From Schizochytrium sp. CCTCC M209059 (Eukaryota > Sar > Bigyra > Thraustochytrida > Thraustochytriidae): a DNA stretch of 64,000 nt. Below the pieces are notes generated by a model. It did not search any database. It saw only the letters and a program-made list of their open reading frames with translations, and was not told the DNA's origin. A program made the translations under genes and the position numbers. How positions within the stretch are numbered: the stretch's first letter is position 1; each line of letters begins with the position of its first letter. The stretch is taken from assembly GCA_000818945.1 (NCBI GenBank), contig KN805406.1:1-64000 (forward strand), read 5' to 3'. This document shows positions 1 through 10,069 of this stretch, piece after piece.

Positions 1-3000
1 GAGAAACTCTGCGGGAAGGAGCAAGAGCGACTAACCAGCAAGCACGCTGCAATAATCGCATCAAATCAAACGTATGTATAATGCTGCTGTCAATGGTTCT
101 TACACTACGCCATGCACATCTTGGTTATCGACATTGTCCATGACGCACGAACACAGGCTAAGTTCTTTTTTATTCGGCGATGATGGCGCAAAGGCGCTAG
201 CAGATGCGCTCGCGAAGAACTCGTCGCTGCAGACGCTCACGTAGGTAACAGTGAGAAAAAGAAACTCTGCAGGAAGGAGCAAGAGCGACTAACCAGCAAG
301 CACGCTGCAATAATCGCATCACATCAAACGGATGTATAATGCTGCTGTCAATGGTTCTTACACTACGCCATGCACATCTTGGTTATCGACATTGTCCATG
401 ACGCACGAACACAGGCTAAGTTCTTTTTTATTCGGCGATGATGGCGCAAAGGCGCTAGCAGATGCGCTCGCGAAGAACTCGTCGCTGCAGACGCTCACGT
501 AGGTAACAGTGAGAAAAAGAAACTCTGCAGGAAGGAGCAAGAGCGACTAACCAGCAAGCACGCTGCAATAATCGCATCACATCAAACGGATGTATAATGC
601 TGCTGTCAATGGTTCTTACAACACGCCATGCACATCTTGGTTCACGATATTGTCCATGACGCACGAACACAGGCTAGATTCTAATTCCATCGGCGATGAT
701 GGCGCAAAGGAGCTAGCAGATGCGCTCGCGAAGAACTCGTCGCTGCAGACGCTCACGTAGGTAACAGTGAGAAAAAGAAACTCTGCAGGAAGGAGCAAGA
801 GCGACTAACCAGCAAGCACGCTGCAATAATCGCATCACATCAAACGGATGTATAATGCTGCTGTCAATGGTTCTTACACTACGCCATGCACATCTTGGTT
901 ATCGACATTGTCCATGACGCACGAACACAGGCTAAGTTCTTTTTTATTCGGCGATGATGGCGCAAAGGCGCTAGCAGATGCGCTCGCGAAGAACTCGTCG
1001 CTGCAGACGCTCACGTAGGTAACAGTGAGAAAAAGAAACTCTGCAGGAAGGAGCAAGAGCGACTAACCAGCAAGCACGCTGCAATAATCGCATCACATCA
1101 AACGGATGTATAATGCTGCTGTCAATGGTTCTTACACTACGCCATGCACATCTTGGTTATCGACATTGTCCATGACGCACGAACACAGGCTAAGTTCTTT
1201 TTTATTCGGCGATGATGGCGCAAAGGCGCTAGCAGATGCGCTCGCGAAGAACTCGTCGCTGCAGACGCTCACGTAGGTAACAGTGAGAAAAAGAAACTCT
1301 GCAGGAAGGAGCAAGAGCGACTAACCAGCAAGCACGCTGCAATAATCGCATCACATCAAACGGATGTATAATGCTGCTGTCAATGGTTCTTACACTACGC
1401 CATGCACATCTTGGTTATCGACATTGTCCATGACGCACGAACACAGGCTAAGTTCTTTTTTATTCGGCGATGATGGCGCAAAGGCGCTAGCAGATGCGCT
1501 CGCGAAGAACTCGTCGCTGCAGACGCTCACGTAGGTAACAGTGAGAAAAAGAAACTCTGCAGGAAGGAGCAAGAGCGACTAACCAGCAAGCACGCTGCAA
1601 TAATCGCATCACATCAAACGGATGTATAATGCTGCTGTCAATGGTTCTTACAACACGCCATGCACATCTTGGTTCACGATATTGTCCATGACGCACGAAC
1701 ACAGGCTAGATTCTAATTCCATCGGCGATGATGGCGCAAAGGAGCTAGCAGATGCGCTCGCGAAGAACTCGTCGCTGCAGACGCTCACGTAGGTAACAGT
1801 GAGAAAAAGAAACTCTGCAGGAAGGAGCAAGAGCGACTAACCAGCAAGCACGCTGCAATAATCGCATCACATCAAACGGATGTATAATGCTGCTGTCAAT
1901 GGTTCTTACACTACGCCATGCACATCTTGGTTATCGACATTGTCCATGACGCACGAACACAGGCTAAGTTCTTTTTTATTCGGCGATGATGGCGCAAAGG
2001 CGCTAGCAGATGCGCTCGCGAAGAACTCGTCGCTGCAGACGCTCACGTAGGTAACAGTGAGAAAAAGAAACTCTGCAGGAAGGAGCAAGAGCGACTAACC
2101 AGCAAGCACGCTGCAATAATCGCATCACATCAAACGGATGTATAATGCTGCTGTCAATGGTTCTTACACTACGCCATGCACATCTTGGTTATCGACATTG
2201 TCCATGACGCACGAACACAGGCTAAGTTCTTTTTTATTCGGCGATGATGGCGCAAAGGCGCTAGCAGATGCGCTCGCGAAGAACTCGTCGCTGCAGACGC
2301 TCACGTAGGTAACAGTGAGAAAAAGAAACTCTGCAGGAAGGAGCAAGAGCGACTAACCAGCAAGCACGCTGCAATAATCGCATCACATCAAACGGATGTA
2401 TAATGCTGCTGTCAATGGTTCTTACACTACGCCATGCACATCTTGGTTATCGACATTGTCCATGACGCACGAACACAGGCTAAGTTCTTTTTTATTCGGC
2501 GATGATGGCGCAAAGGCGCTAGCAGATGCGCTCGCGAAGAACTCGTCGCTGCAGACGCTCACGTAGGTAACAGTGAGAAAAAGAAACTCTGCAGGAAGGA
2601 GCAAGAGCGACTAACCAGCAAGCACGCTGCAATAATCGCATCACATCAAACGGATGTATAATGCTGCTGTCAATGGTTCTTACAACACGCCATGCACATC
2701 TTGGTTCACGATATTGTCCATGACGCACGAACACAGGCTAGATTCTAATTCCATCGGCGATGATGGCGCAAAGGAGCTAGCAGATGCGCTCGCGAAGAAC
2801 TCGTCGCTGCAGACGCTCACGTAGGTAACAGTGAGAAAAAGAAACTCTGCAGGAAGGAGCAAGAGCGACTAACCAGCAAGCACGCTGCAATAATCGCATC
2901 ACATCAAACGGATGTATAATGCTGCTGTCAATGGTTCTTACACTACGCCATGCACATCTTGGTTATCGACATTGTCCATGACGCACGAACACAGGCTAAG

Positions 3001-5120
3001 TTCTTTTTTATTCGGCGATGATGGCGCAAAGGCGCTAGCAGATGCGCTCGCGAAGAACTCGTCGCTGCAGACGCTCACGTAGGTAACAGTGAGAAAAAGA
3101 AACTCTGCAGGAAGGAGCAAGAGCGACTAACCAGCAAGCACGCTGCAATAATCGCATCACATCAAACGGATGTATAATGCTGCTGTCAATGGTTCTTACA
3201 CTACGCCATGCACATCTTGGTTATCGACATTGTCCATGACGCACGAACACAGGCTAAGTTCTTTTTTATTCGGCGATGATGGCGCAAAGGCGCTAGCAGA
3301 TGCGCTCGCGAAGAACTCGTCGCTGCAGACGCTCACGTAGGTAACAGTGAGAAAAAGAAACTCTGCAGGAAGGAGCAAGAGCGACTAACCAGCAAGCACG
3401 CTGCAATAATCGCATCACATCAAACGGATGTATAATGCTGCTGTCAATGGTTCTTACACTACGCCATGCACATCTTGGTTATCGACATTGTCCATGACGC
3501 ACGAACACAGGCTAAGTTCTTTTTTATTCGGCGATGATGGCGCAAAGGCGCTAGCAGATGCGCTCGCGAAGAACTCGTCGCTGCAGACGCTCACGTAGGT
3601 AACAGTGAGAAAAAGAAACTCTGCAGGAAGGAGCAAGAGCGACTAACCAGCAAGCACGCTGCAATAATCGCATCACATCAAACGGATGTATAATGCTGCT
3701 GTCAATGGTTCTTACAACACGCCATGCACATCTTGGTTCACGATATTGTCCATGACGCACGAACACAGGCTAGATTCTAATTCCATCGGCGATGATGGCG
3801 CAAAGGAGCTAGCAGATGCGCTCGCGAAGAACTCGTCGCTGCAGACGCTCACGTAGGTAACAGTGAGAAAAAGAAACTCTGCAGGAAGGAGCAAGAGCGA
3901 CTAACCAGCAAGCACGCTGCAATAATCGCATCACATCAAACGGATGTATAATGCTGCTGTCAATGGTTCTTACACTACGCCATGCACATCTTGGTTATCG
4001 ACATTGTCCATGACGCACGAACACAGGCTAAGTTCTTTTTTATTCGGCGATGATGGCGCAAAGGCGCTAGCAGATGCGCTCGCGAAGAACTCGTCGCTGC
4101 AGACGCTCACGTAGGTAACAGTGAGAAAAAGAAACTCTGCAGGAAGGAGCAAGAGCGACTAACCAGCAAGCACGCTGCAATAATCGCATCACATCAAACG
4201 GATGTATAATGCTGCTGTCAATGGTTCTTACACTACGCCATGCACATCTTGGTTATCGACATTGTCCATGACGCACGAACACAGGCTAAGTTCTTTTTTA
4301 TTCGGCGATGATGGCGCAAAGGCGCTAGCAGATGCGCTCGCGAAGAACTCGTCGCTGCAGACGCTCACGTAGGTAACAGTGAGAAAAAGAAACTCTGCAG
4401 GAAGGAGCAAGAGCGACTAACCAGCAAGCACGCTGCAATAATCGCATCACATCAAACGGATGTATAATGCTGCTGTCAATGGTTCTTACACTACGCCATG
4501 CACATCTTGGTTATCGACATTGTCCATGACGCACGAACACAGGCTAAGTTCTTTTTTATTCGGCGATGATGGCGCAAAGGCGCTAGCAGATGCGCTCGCG
4601 AAGAACTCGTCGCTGCAGACGCTCACGTAGGTAACAGTGAGAAAAAGAAACTCTGCAGGAAGGAGCAAGAGCGACTAACCAGCAAGCACGCTGCAATAAT
4701 CGCATCACATCAAACGGATGTATAATGCTGCTGTCAATGGTTCTTACAACACGCCATGCACATCTTGGTTCACGATATTGTCCATGACGCACGAACACAG
4801 GCTAGATTCTAATTCCATCGGCGATGATGGCGCAAAGGAGCTAGCAGATGCGCTCGCGAAGAACTCGTCGCTGCAGACGCTCACGTAGGTAACAGTGAGA
4901 AAAAGAAACTCTGCAGGAAGGAGCAAGAGCGACTAACCAGCAAGCACGCTGCAATAATCGCATCACATCAAACGGATGTATAATGCTGCTGTCAATGGTT
5001 CTTACACTACGCCATGCACATCTTGGTTATCGACATTGTCCATGACGCACGAACACAGGCTAAGTTCTTTTTTATTCGGCGATGATGGCGCAAAGGCGCT
5101 AGCAGATGCGCTCGCGAAGA
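1..5120 (+). repeat. 258-bp tandem array with 1032-bp higher-order period
   Basis: About 19.8 head-to-tail copies of a 258-bp unit fill this stretch. Two unit types occur. Type B differs from type A at a handful of bases in the last part of the intron and the first half of the exon (for example gctagattctaattccatcg against gctaagttcttttttattcg). B units have exons starting at 673, 1705, 2737, 3769 and 4801, exactly 1032 bp apart, so the order is AAB(AAAB)4A. Apart from the first 73 bases (differences at 1, 13, 64 and 73), copies of the same type look identical. The array ends abruptly at 5120 inside a unit. The uniformity implies recent amplification or ongoing homogenisation. Confidence 0.97.
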
Positions 5121-5146
5121 TAACATTGCTTGCTTGCGAGCCTTGA
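157..5146 (+). CDS. 3' part of a multi-exon leucine-rich-repeat protein gene (one LRR per exon)
   Basis: Exons of 84 bases lie at 157-240, 415-498, 673-756 and every 258 bases to 4801-4884, with a truncated twentieth from 5059. Introns are 174 bases, begin GTAGGT and end ACACAG. Each splits a threonine codon (AC|G, phase 2), so joined exons stay in frame. The spliced product is a run of 28-residue repeats, type B reading LQTLTLDSNSIGDDGAKELA and on, which fits the ribonuclease-inhibitor-like LRR consensus LxxLxLxxNxIxxxGxxxLxxxLxxNxx. Nineteen full repeats give about 532 residues. The twentieth leaves the repeat at 5120 and meets TGA at 5144-5146. The 5' end lies outside the window. Such LRRs usually form curved protein-binding solenoids; no partner can be named. 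The alternative is a non-coding satellite derived from an LRR gene. Confidence 0.6.
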
Positions 5147-5198
5147 TGTGCGTGCTGGTCATCAGACTTTTGTTTGACCTGATCTTGCTGCGCAAATG

Positions 5199-5939
5199 TC
5201 ACTTGGTCTTGGGTTGTTGACGTTGTTGGGCAGCTGGATCATTCTTTCCCTTACGCTTCCAAGCTGGCCTGCTGACACCCTCGAGCTTGTTGGCAATCTC
5301 ACACGCTCGCATTCTCAGTCTTGCGAGCCGTCGCTCGTTGGCTAATTCCGGAGTGATTCCTTCGATCCGCTTACAGACCTCGCGCAGATCTTTGTGCTAT
5401 CAGGATGCATGCAGGAAAGCAGCATGTTCAAAAACTCGTGATAGCGAGCCATCTGGTTGATGGGAATCTTGAGTAAATCACGCAGATCTGTGCCGTAGCT
5501 TGGCAGCATTTTGTTCTCCGCAGTAAGACGAAGAAAGCGAGCCAACTTGGGAACCTCCGCGCGTGCGCGTGAAAGGATACAAAGACTCGTGGAGTTCTGC
5601 TTCACATATACCAAGTAGACGATGCGAAGTAATGTTCGAAGTTTTCCTAGAAACGTTGACGTCATCGCGTGCATGGGATCTTGCTTTTGCTTTGCAAGCT
5701 TTTCTTCGATGCTTGCAAGCATCTGAGAAGCTGTGGTAGGTTTGAGAAGATGCTTTAGAAGCGCTGCCATTGGTCACGAGCACGCTAATGTCGATACGAT
5801 CTGGCGCTCCTAAGAAAATTCGTGCTGTTTTTGGTACATCACGAGTAACGCGTAAATACTGCAGACCATTGGTGGATGATCGCAAGCAGCGTGAAATAGG
5901 GAAAGCAGGAAAAAGAAACATTTGGTTCTTCTCTTGCAT
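5199..5939 (-). pseudogene. Frameshifted RhoGEF (Dbl-homology domain) remnant
   Basis: The main - strand frame (5770 to 5342) carries DH-domain sequence: a helix ending in ARFLRL, then LRDLLKIPINQMARYHEFL, which matches the conserved DH region 3 (L..LL..P.QR..RY..LL). The C-terminal DH helix continues in another frame from about 5405 down to a TGA at 5199-5201 (LREVCKRIEGITPELANERR). The N-terminal part (VPKTARIFLGAPDRIDIS) lies in a third frame upstream of 5770. At least two frameshifts are therefore needed, and no PH domain is visible after the DH helix. Intact Dbl proteins activate Rho GTPases by nucleotide exchange. This copy is probably dead, though assembly errors beside the repeat array could also break it. 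Confidence 0.55.
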
Positions 5940-6366
5940 GCGTACAACTCGACCTTGCCGATAAATATCGCTGTGTCAAGCCTAATAACTCGGAATATTG
6001 TATGCAGCTGTTTGAGCCTTACATGCGCACAGACCAAAGGAACACCAAGCGGCCCACCCATCGTGACTGGGACTCGGGTCATCATGATCATCGATGATTT
6101 TTGTTGGCACATAGGTCTTCAAAAAGTTCCGTTAGACCATAAAACGAAGTTCTAAACAGTCTTGTGCGTCTTTAATGTTTACTAGTATCCCCAAGTAAGA
6201 TGACCAGCCTCATGGGCTTGAGCACGCATTAGTAGTCAAGTCTCGTCATACTCTAGGCATTTGGCGTCGTGGAGCCTCGTTCGCACGGCGAAGGTCTTTG
6301 TATGGGCTTCTTTTCCTCTAGCCCCGCCCGCTAACGCGTGGGGGGAGGTAGTTGCAGTTGAGAAAG
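5940..6366. other. Spacer with no clear feature
   Basis: This is the upstream region of the gene starting at 6367, with lower GC than the coding parts. Short ORFs on both strands show no recognisable domain. The - strand frame around 5940-6110 may be further eroded RhoGEF sequence, but this is not supportable by eye. Confidence 0.5.
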
Positions 6367-7341
6367 ATGCGGACGCCGGCGGTCGTTCCGGGAGAGGTGG
6401 CTCCGACGCCAAGACCTTCGCAACAAGCTCCCAGCGTGTTGCATGCTGACGAAAATGGGGCCAGGGCGACGAACATCGAGGGAGAGCAAGAAAATGTCAA
6501 CGATAATGAAGACGACCATATGGGTCGAAGAAAAAGAAAACGAGCACTTTTACCGTCAGCCATGGCAGCACGCAAGGTAGCAGCCTTGAAAAAACGAGTG
6601 CATCAACTCCTGCTGATTAACCCATGGAAGGAGGCCAAGAAGAAGAAGGATGCGAAAATGGCCGAGTTGCGAGAGAAATGCGTCATGGAACTGGGCCTGA
6701 ACAAAGCGCTGGACCAGCACTGGAAAGATTGCGACAAGCTTTTACGCCAGGTTGATGCCAAGGACAGTATTTTTGAGCTTGAACGCATCCGAAAAATCTT
6801 GATTTCGCGTTTTGAAAGCCGAAACGTGGATCCTATGGAGGCACGATATCCGGGAAAACGCACGCGGAGAGATAAAAAGTTGCTCAAGGCGGATATTGAC
6901 AAGCTAATAGAGCCCGTGAAGGACTTTGAGAGCTTCGAGAACCTAAAGAGGCTTTACTATGGTGCGGCGGCAATGGATATGTATCAGCGTCACAATTTGG
7001 AGATGCGCAAACGTGCTGCGCGCAAACACCGCGAAGCTTATTTTGTTAAAGAGCGTCTGCGGAGTGAAATTCGCGAATTAGAAATCAAAGTGGATCGCGC
7101 GCGTCGAGAAAAGTGGTGTGCCGAAGACTTGCATCTTTGGGAACCACATCGACTTCCCAACGCCGAACGCAAGGCCCTGGCTCTTCACGGAGGTCCGTGC
7201 TCGCTTGATCTTTTCGACGAACGTTGCGAAGAAAGTAGTGGAATGGCGCGTCTAGTCCATGCGCTACAAGTATCACCTGTGGCGTACGAGATTGTCAGTT
7301 TGGGTCAGACATATTCGGACGCAATCTCCAAAGACTTTTGA
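6367..7341 (+). CDS. Hypothetical basic, helix-rich protein
   Basis: The protein has 324 residues from the first ATG (6367); the frame is open a little further upstream but only from a TTG. Residues 1-55 are proline- and acid-rich and probably disordered. A basic cluster GRRKRKR follows and could be a nuclear localisation signal. The rest is rich in Lys, Arg, Glu and Leu and predicted helical, with likely coiled-coil stretches around 75-165 and 205-250. No catalytic motif or known domain was recognised. It converges on the acyl-CoA synthetase gene at 7706-10069. Codon use resembles that of the neighbouring real genes, so it is probably expressed. Confidence 0.75.
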   Translation: MRTPAVVPGEVAPTPRPSQQAPSVLHADENGARATNIEGEQENVNDNEDDHMGRRKRKRALLPSAMAARKVAALKKRVHQLLLINPWKEAKKKKDAKMAELREKCVMELGLNKALDQHWKDCDKLLRQVDAKDSIFELERIRKILISRFESRNVDPMEARYPGKRTRRDKKLLKADIDKLIEPVKDFESFENLKRLYYGAAAMDMYQRHNLEMRKRAARKHREAYFVKERLRSEIRELEIKVDRARREKWCAEDLHLWEPHRLPNAERKALALHGGPCSLDLFDERCEESSGMARLVHALQVSPVAYEIVSLGQTYSDAISKDF

Positions 7342-7705
7342 CAATCAATGAGGACTTTGTTAGGTTCTAATTTTGCCCTTTAGACGGTCATTCAGTCATT
7401 CACTGTCAGTCAGTAAGTCAGTCAGTTGGTCTTCGAGTCAAATGAGATTGTAGCGGGCACAAACTTGCATTAATGATTGCACTTTTGAAAAGTGTGTTCA
7501 GCAAAGCCGTCGCCAGGGGGCATTCGTTGCTAAAAAGACTGTGAGTAGTAACGTGACAAGATCACAAGGCACACGCGCTGTCAGTTTCTGGGCAGAATGA
7601 TAAAAAGAGAAACACATGAAAAATAAATTGTATTGGCGGGTTGACTATGCACAAGAGAAACACAAGCAAAGCACGCGCTGCTGATGGTGGTTGGGACGAC
7701 CGCAA
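7342..7705. other. Spacer between convergent genes
   Basis: This 364-base 3'-3' spacer contains a short degenerate run of GTCA tetranucleotides near 7396-7427 and AT-rich stretches near 7621 that could serve as 3' processing signals. No gene was seen. Confidence 0.5.
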
Positions 7706-10069
7706 TCAGGCGTGAACCTCGGCGCGGTTGTCCTCCTCGTCGTGGGCGAAATCCTCGCTCTCGTCCTCGTCGTCGTCCTCGGCGGCAAGATCGAGGTTAC
7801 CGGCTGCCTTGAAAGAGCCCTGGGGCTCCGCGTCCGCCTCGCCCTTGACATCGTACGAGCCGACGGTAGAGTACGGCACAAAAACGCTCTTGGACTCGTA
7901 AAAGGCCTCGATGATGTCTTCGTACTTGTCTGCGACCACGGAGCGCTTGAGCTTGAGCGTGGCGGTGAGTTCATCGGTGGCGACGGAGAAGTCGAGCGGA
8001 AGAATGGTGAACTTTTGGATGCGAGCTGCGTTGGAGGGCGTGACATCGCCATCATCACCAATCTCCTTGAGCTGCTGCGTGATCTCCTCAATGAGCGCTT
8101 CGTTGTTGCAGGCATCCTCAATGGTCTCTCCATACTCCTTGGCAGGTCCGTCGAGCGCCGAGGTGCCGGGAAGCTCTCCCGTGGCGCCCTGCGTCTTGAG
8201 GGTGAGCAGAACGGCCATGAACTTGCGCCTGTCGCCAACCATCATGGCGTTGGAAACAAAAGGCATGCGCGCCTTGATGGCATCCTCAATGGGTACGGGC
8301 GCCACGTTTTCGCCGCCAGCACCAATGATGAGCTCCTTGTAGCGGCCCGTGATTTTGACCATGCCGCGTGTGGAAATGGCACCCTTGTCACCACTGTGAA
8401 GCCATCCCTCGGAGTCGATGGTCGCTGCATTCTTCTCCTCGATCTCGGCGACATGGTCGTCGCCGAGCTTGGAGTTGGCAAGGTAGCCCATCATGATGTG
8501 GCGACCACGGAAGCAGATTTCGCCCTGCTCCTCCTCTGAGGCGTGAAGAATGTTGTCCGTGCGTGGGCACTCGGTCTTGGTACCGTCCTCGGCAACTCTG
8601 AAAACGCGGACCTCGCTGCCAGGCAGCTCAAAGCCGACGGTGCTCCACTCGTGGGCATCATCAAAGGACCAAGTCGTGGCGCCCGTGCACTCAGACATGC
8701 CGTAGACCTCGTTGATGTTAATGCCAAGGGCACCAAAGTACATGAGGGTCTCGCGAGTCATGGGTGCTGCGCCAGCAAAGGCGAACTTGCACTTGGAGAG
8801 GCCCAGCTTGCCCTTGATGAGCCCGAGAAGCTTTTTGTAAATGCCAAGGGGTCCGTAGCTGGGGCTCTTGCCGGATCCGCCGAGCTGCAGGGCGAGCTGG
8901 TGCTCGAGACCCTTCTTCTTGGCGGTGGTGGAGAGCTTCTTTTTGAGGCCAGTGGTTTGGGCGCCGACAGCCTTGAGCTTTTCGGCAATTTTTTCCCAGA
9001 CGCGGGGCACGCCGAGGAAGAAGGTCGGCTCGACCGCGCCGAGACGCTGACCGAGGGTGCCGCGCTTGAGATCGTAGGGCCGCGCAAAGTTCACCGAGCA
9101 CCAGCCCTTCATTGTCGCGCTCATGAGAATGGGGCAGATAATGTCCACCATCATGCCGGCGACATGGGAGAGCGGCAGGTACGAAATCAGTCGCTCTTCT
9201 TCATTGGACTTGCCCACCGCGCCCGAGTAGGGAAGCACGGAGGCAGACTCGTAGACCAAGTTGTCGTGCGAGATCATGACTGCCTTGGGGCGACCCGTGG
9301 TACCACTCGTGTAAATGAGTGCAGCGCACATGCCGGGCTCGATTCTGGCAATGCGGTCCTCGAGGGCACCCTGATCGACAGTCTTGCCGAGGGCGACGAG
9401 GTCCGAAAAAGTGAGGACATTGACCACGGAGCCATCTTCGCGGGTGATATCACTGCCGCCATCGTAAGCCCAGCAGACGATTGCCTTGAGGTAGGGAAGG
9501 TCCTCGATGACGGACTTGAATTTGTCAAAGCAAAGCTTGTTCTCCACAACCGCGACGGCCGTGTCGCTGTGGAAGGCCTTGAACTGGACCTGCTCTGCTG
9601 TGTCGGAGGGGTAGATGCCGGCGACCTTGCCGCCGGCGTGGATGGCGCCGAGTGCGGCGAAGAACCACTCTGGCGCGTTGAAGCCAAAGACCGAGACGGT
9701 GTCGTGCTGCTCGAGGCCGAGGTCCATAAAGGCCTTGGCGACATTGTGGACGACTGTACGGTACTGCTTAAAGGTCCACGACTTCCACTGGCTGCGGGGC
9801 AGGGCGGCCGGTGGCTCCTGGCCAGGGGCGAGAGTCGGGAGGTTCTCCGTGCGGATAACGACCTTGTTTCCACGCTTTGCGACGGCCTGATCGAAGAGCT
9901 CGATGAGGGTCTTGGAGGGGCACTGCTCGGCAGAGCCGACGCCGGTCTCCGAGTAGCGAATGTTGGCTACTGCATCCTTTTCGCAGCTCCAAAAGGGACC
10001 ATCGCTCTCGTTGTACACAAGGTAGTCTGACGGCTCGTTGGCCGGGGCTGTTTCCAGAGGTTTCGGCAT
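7706..10069 (-). CDS. Long-chain fatty acid-CoA ligase, bubblegum (ACSBG) type, copy 1
   Basis: This 787-residue ATP-dependent acyl-CoA synthetase of the ANL (AMP-binding) superfamily activates fatty acids to acyl-CoA through an acyl-AMP intermediate. Visible motifs are the AMP-binding P-loop YTSGTTGRPKAVMISHDN at residues 253-270, the adenylate motif NEVYGMSECTGATTWS near 460-475, and the hinge region GWLHSGDKG followed by ITGRYKELIIGAGGENV near 560-595. The N-terminal segment with GPFW and SETGVGS and the overall length fit the ACSBG branch. The C-terminus is a low-complexity acidic tail. There is no signal peptide or clear membrane helix. The start is ATG at 10069. A tandem paralogue lies at 12883-15225 on the same strand. 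Confidence 0.93.
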   Translation of the reverse strand: MPKPLETAPANEPSDYLVYNESDGPFWSCEKDAVANIRYSETGVGSAEQCPSKTLIELFDQAVAKRGNKVVIRTENLPTLAPGQEPPAALPRSQWKSWTFKQYRTVVHNVAKAFMDLGLEQHDTVSVFGFNAPEWFFAALGAIHAGGKVAGIYPSDTAEQVQFKAFHSDTAVAVVENKLCFDKFKSVIEDLPYLKAIVCWAYDGGSDITREDGSVVNVLTFSDLVALGKTVDQGALEDRIARIEPGMCAALIYTSGTTGRPKAVMISHDNLVYESASVLPYSGAVGKSNEEERLISYLPLSHVAGMMVDIICPILMSATMKGWCSVNFARPYDLKRGTLGQRLGAVEPTFFLGVPRVWEKIAEKLKAVGAQTTGLKKKLSTTAKKKGLEHQLALQLGGSGKSPSYGPLGIYKKLLGLIKGKLGLSKCKFAFAGAAPMTRETLMYFGALGININEVYGMSECTGATTWSFDDAHEWSTVGFELPGSEVRVFRVAEDGTKTECPRTDNILHASEEEQGEICFRGRHIMMGYLANSKLGDDHVAEIEEKNAATIDSEGWLHSGDKGAISTRGMVKITGRYKELIIGAGGENVAPVPIEDAIKARMPFVSNAMMVGDRRKFMAVLLTLKTQGATGELPGTSALDGPAKEYGETIEDACNNEALIEEITQQLKEIGDDGDVTPSNAARIQKFTILPLDFSVATDELTATLKLKRSVVADKYEDIIEAFYESKSVFVPYSTVGSYDVKGEADAEPQGSFKAAGNLDLAAEDDDEDESEDFAHDEEDNRAEVHA

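Noticed and set aside
1..5120. CRISPR array or tRNA/5S-type gene array
   Set aside because: The whole 258-bp unit is conserved, so there are no variable spacers, and no tRNA or 5S internal promoter or cloverleaf is visible. The exon-intron LRR reading accounts for the unit.
100..5195. Repeated 60- and 71-residue - strand open frames across the tandem array
   Set aside because: They run antisense through both intron and exon of each unit, lack any domain, and exist only because the unit is repeated. The + strand exon reading explains the sequence better.
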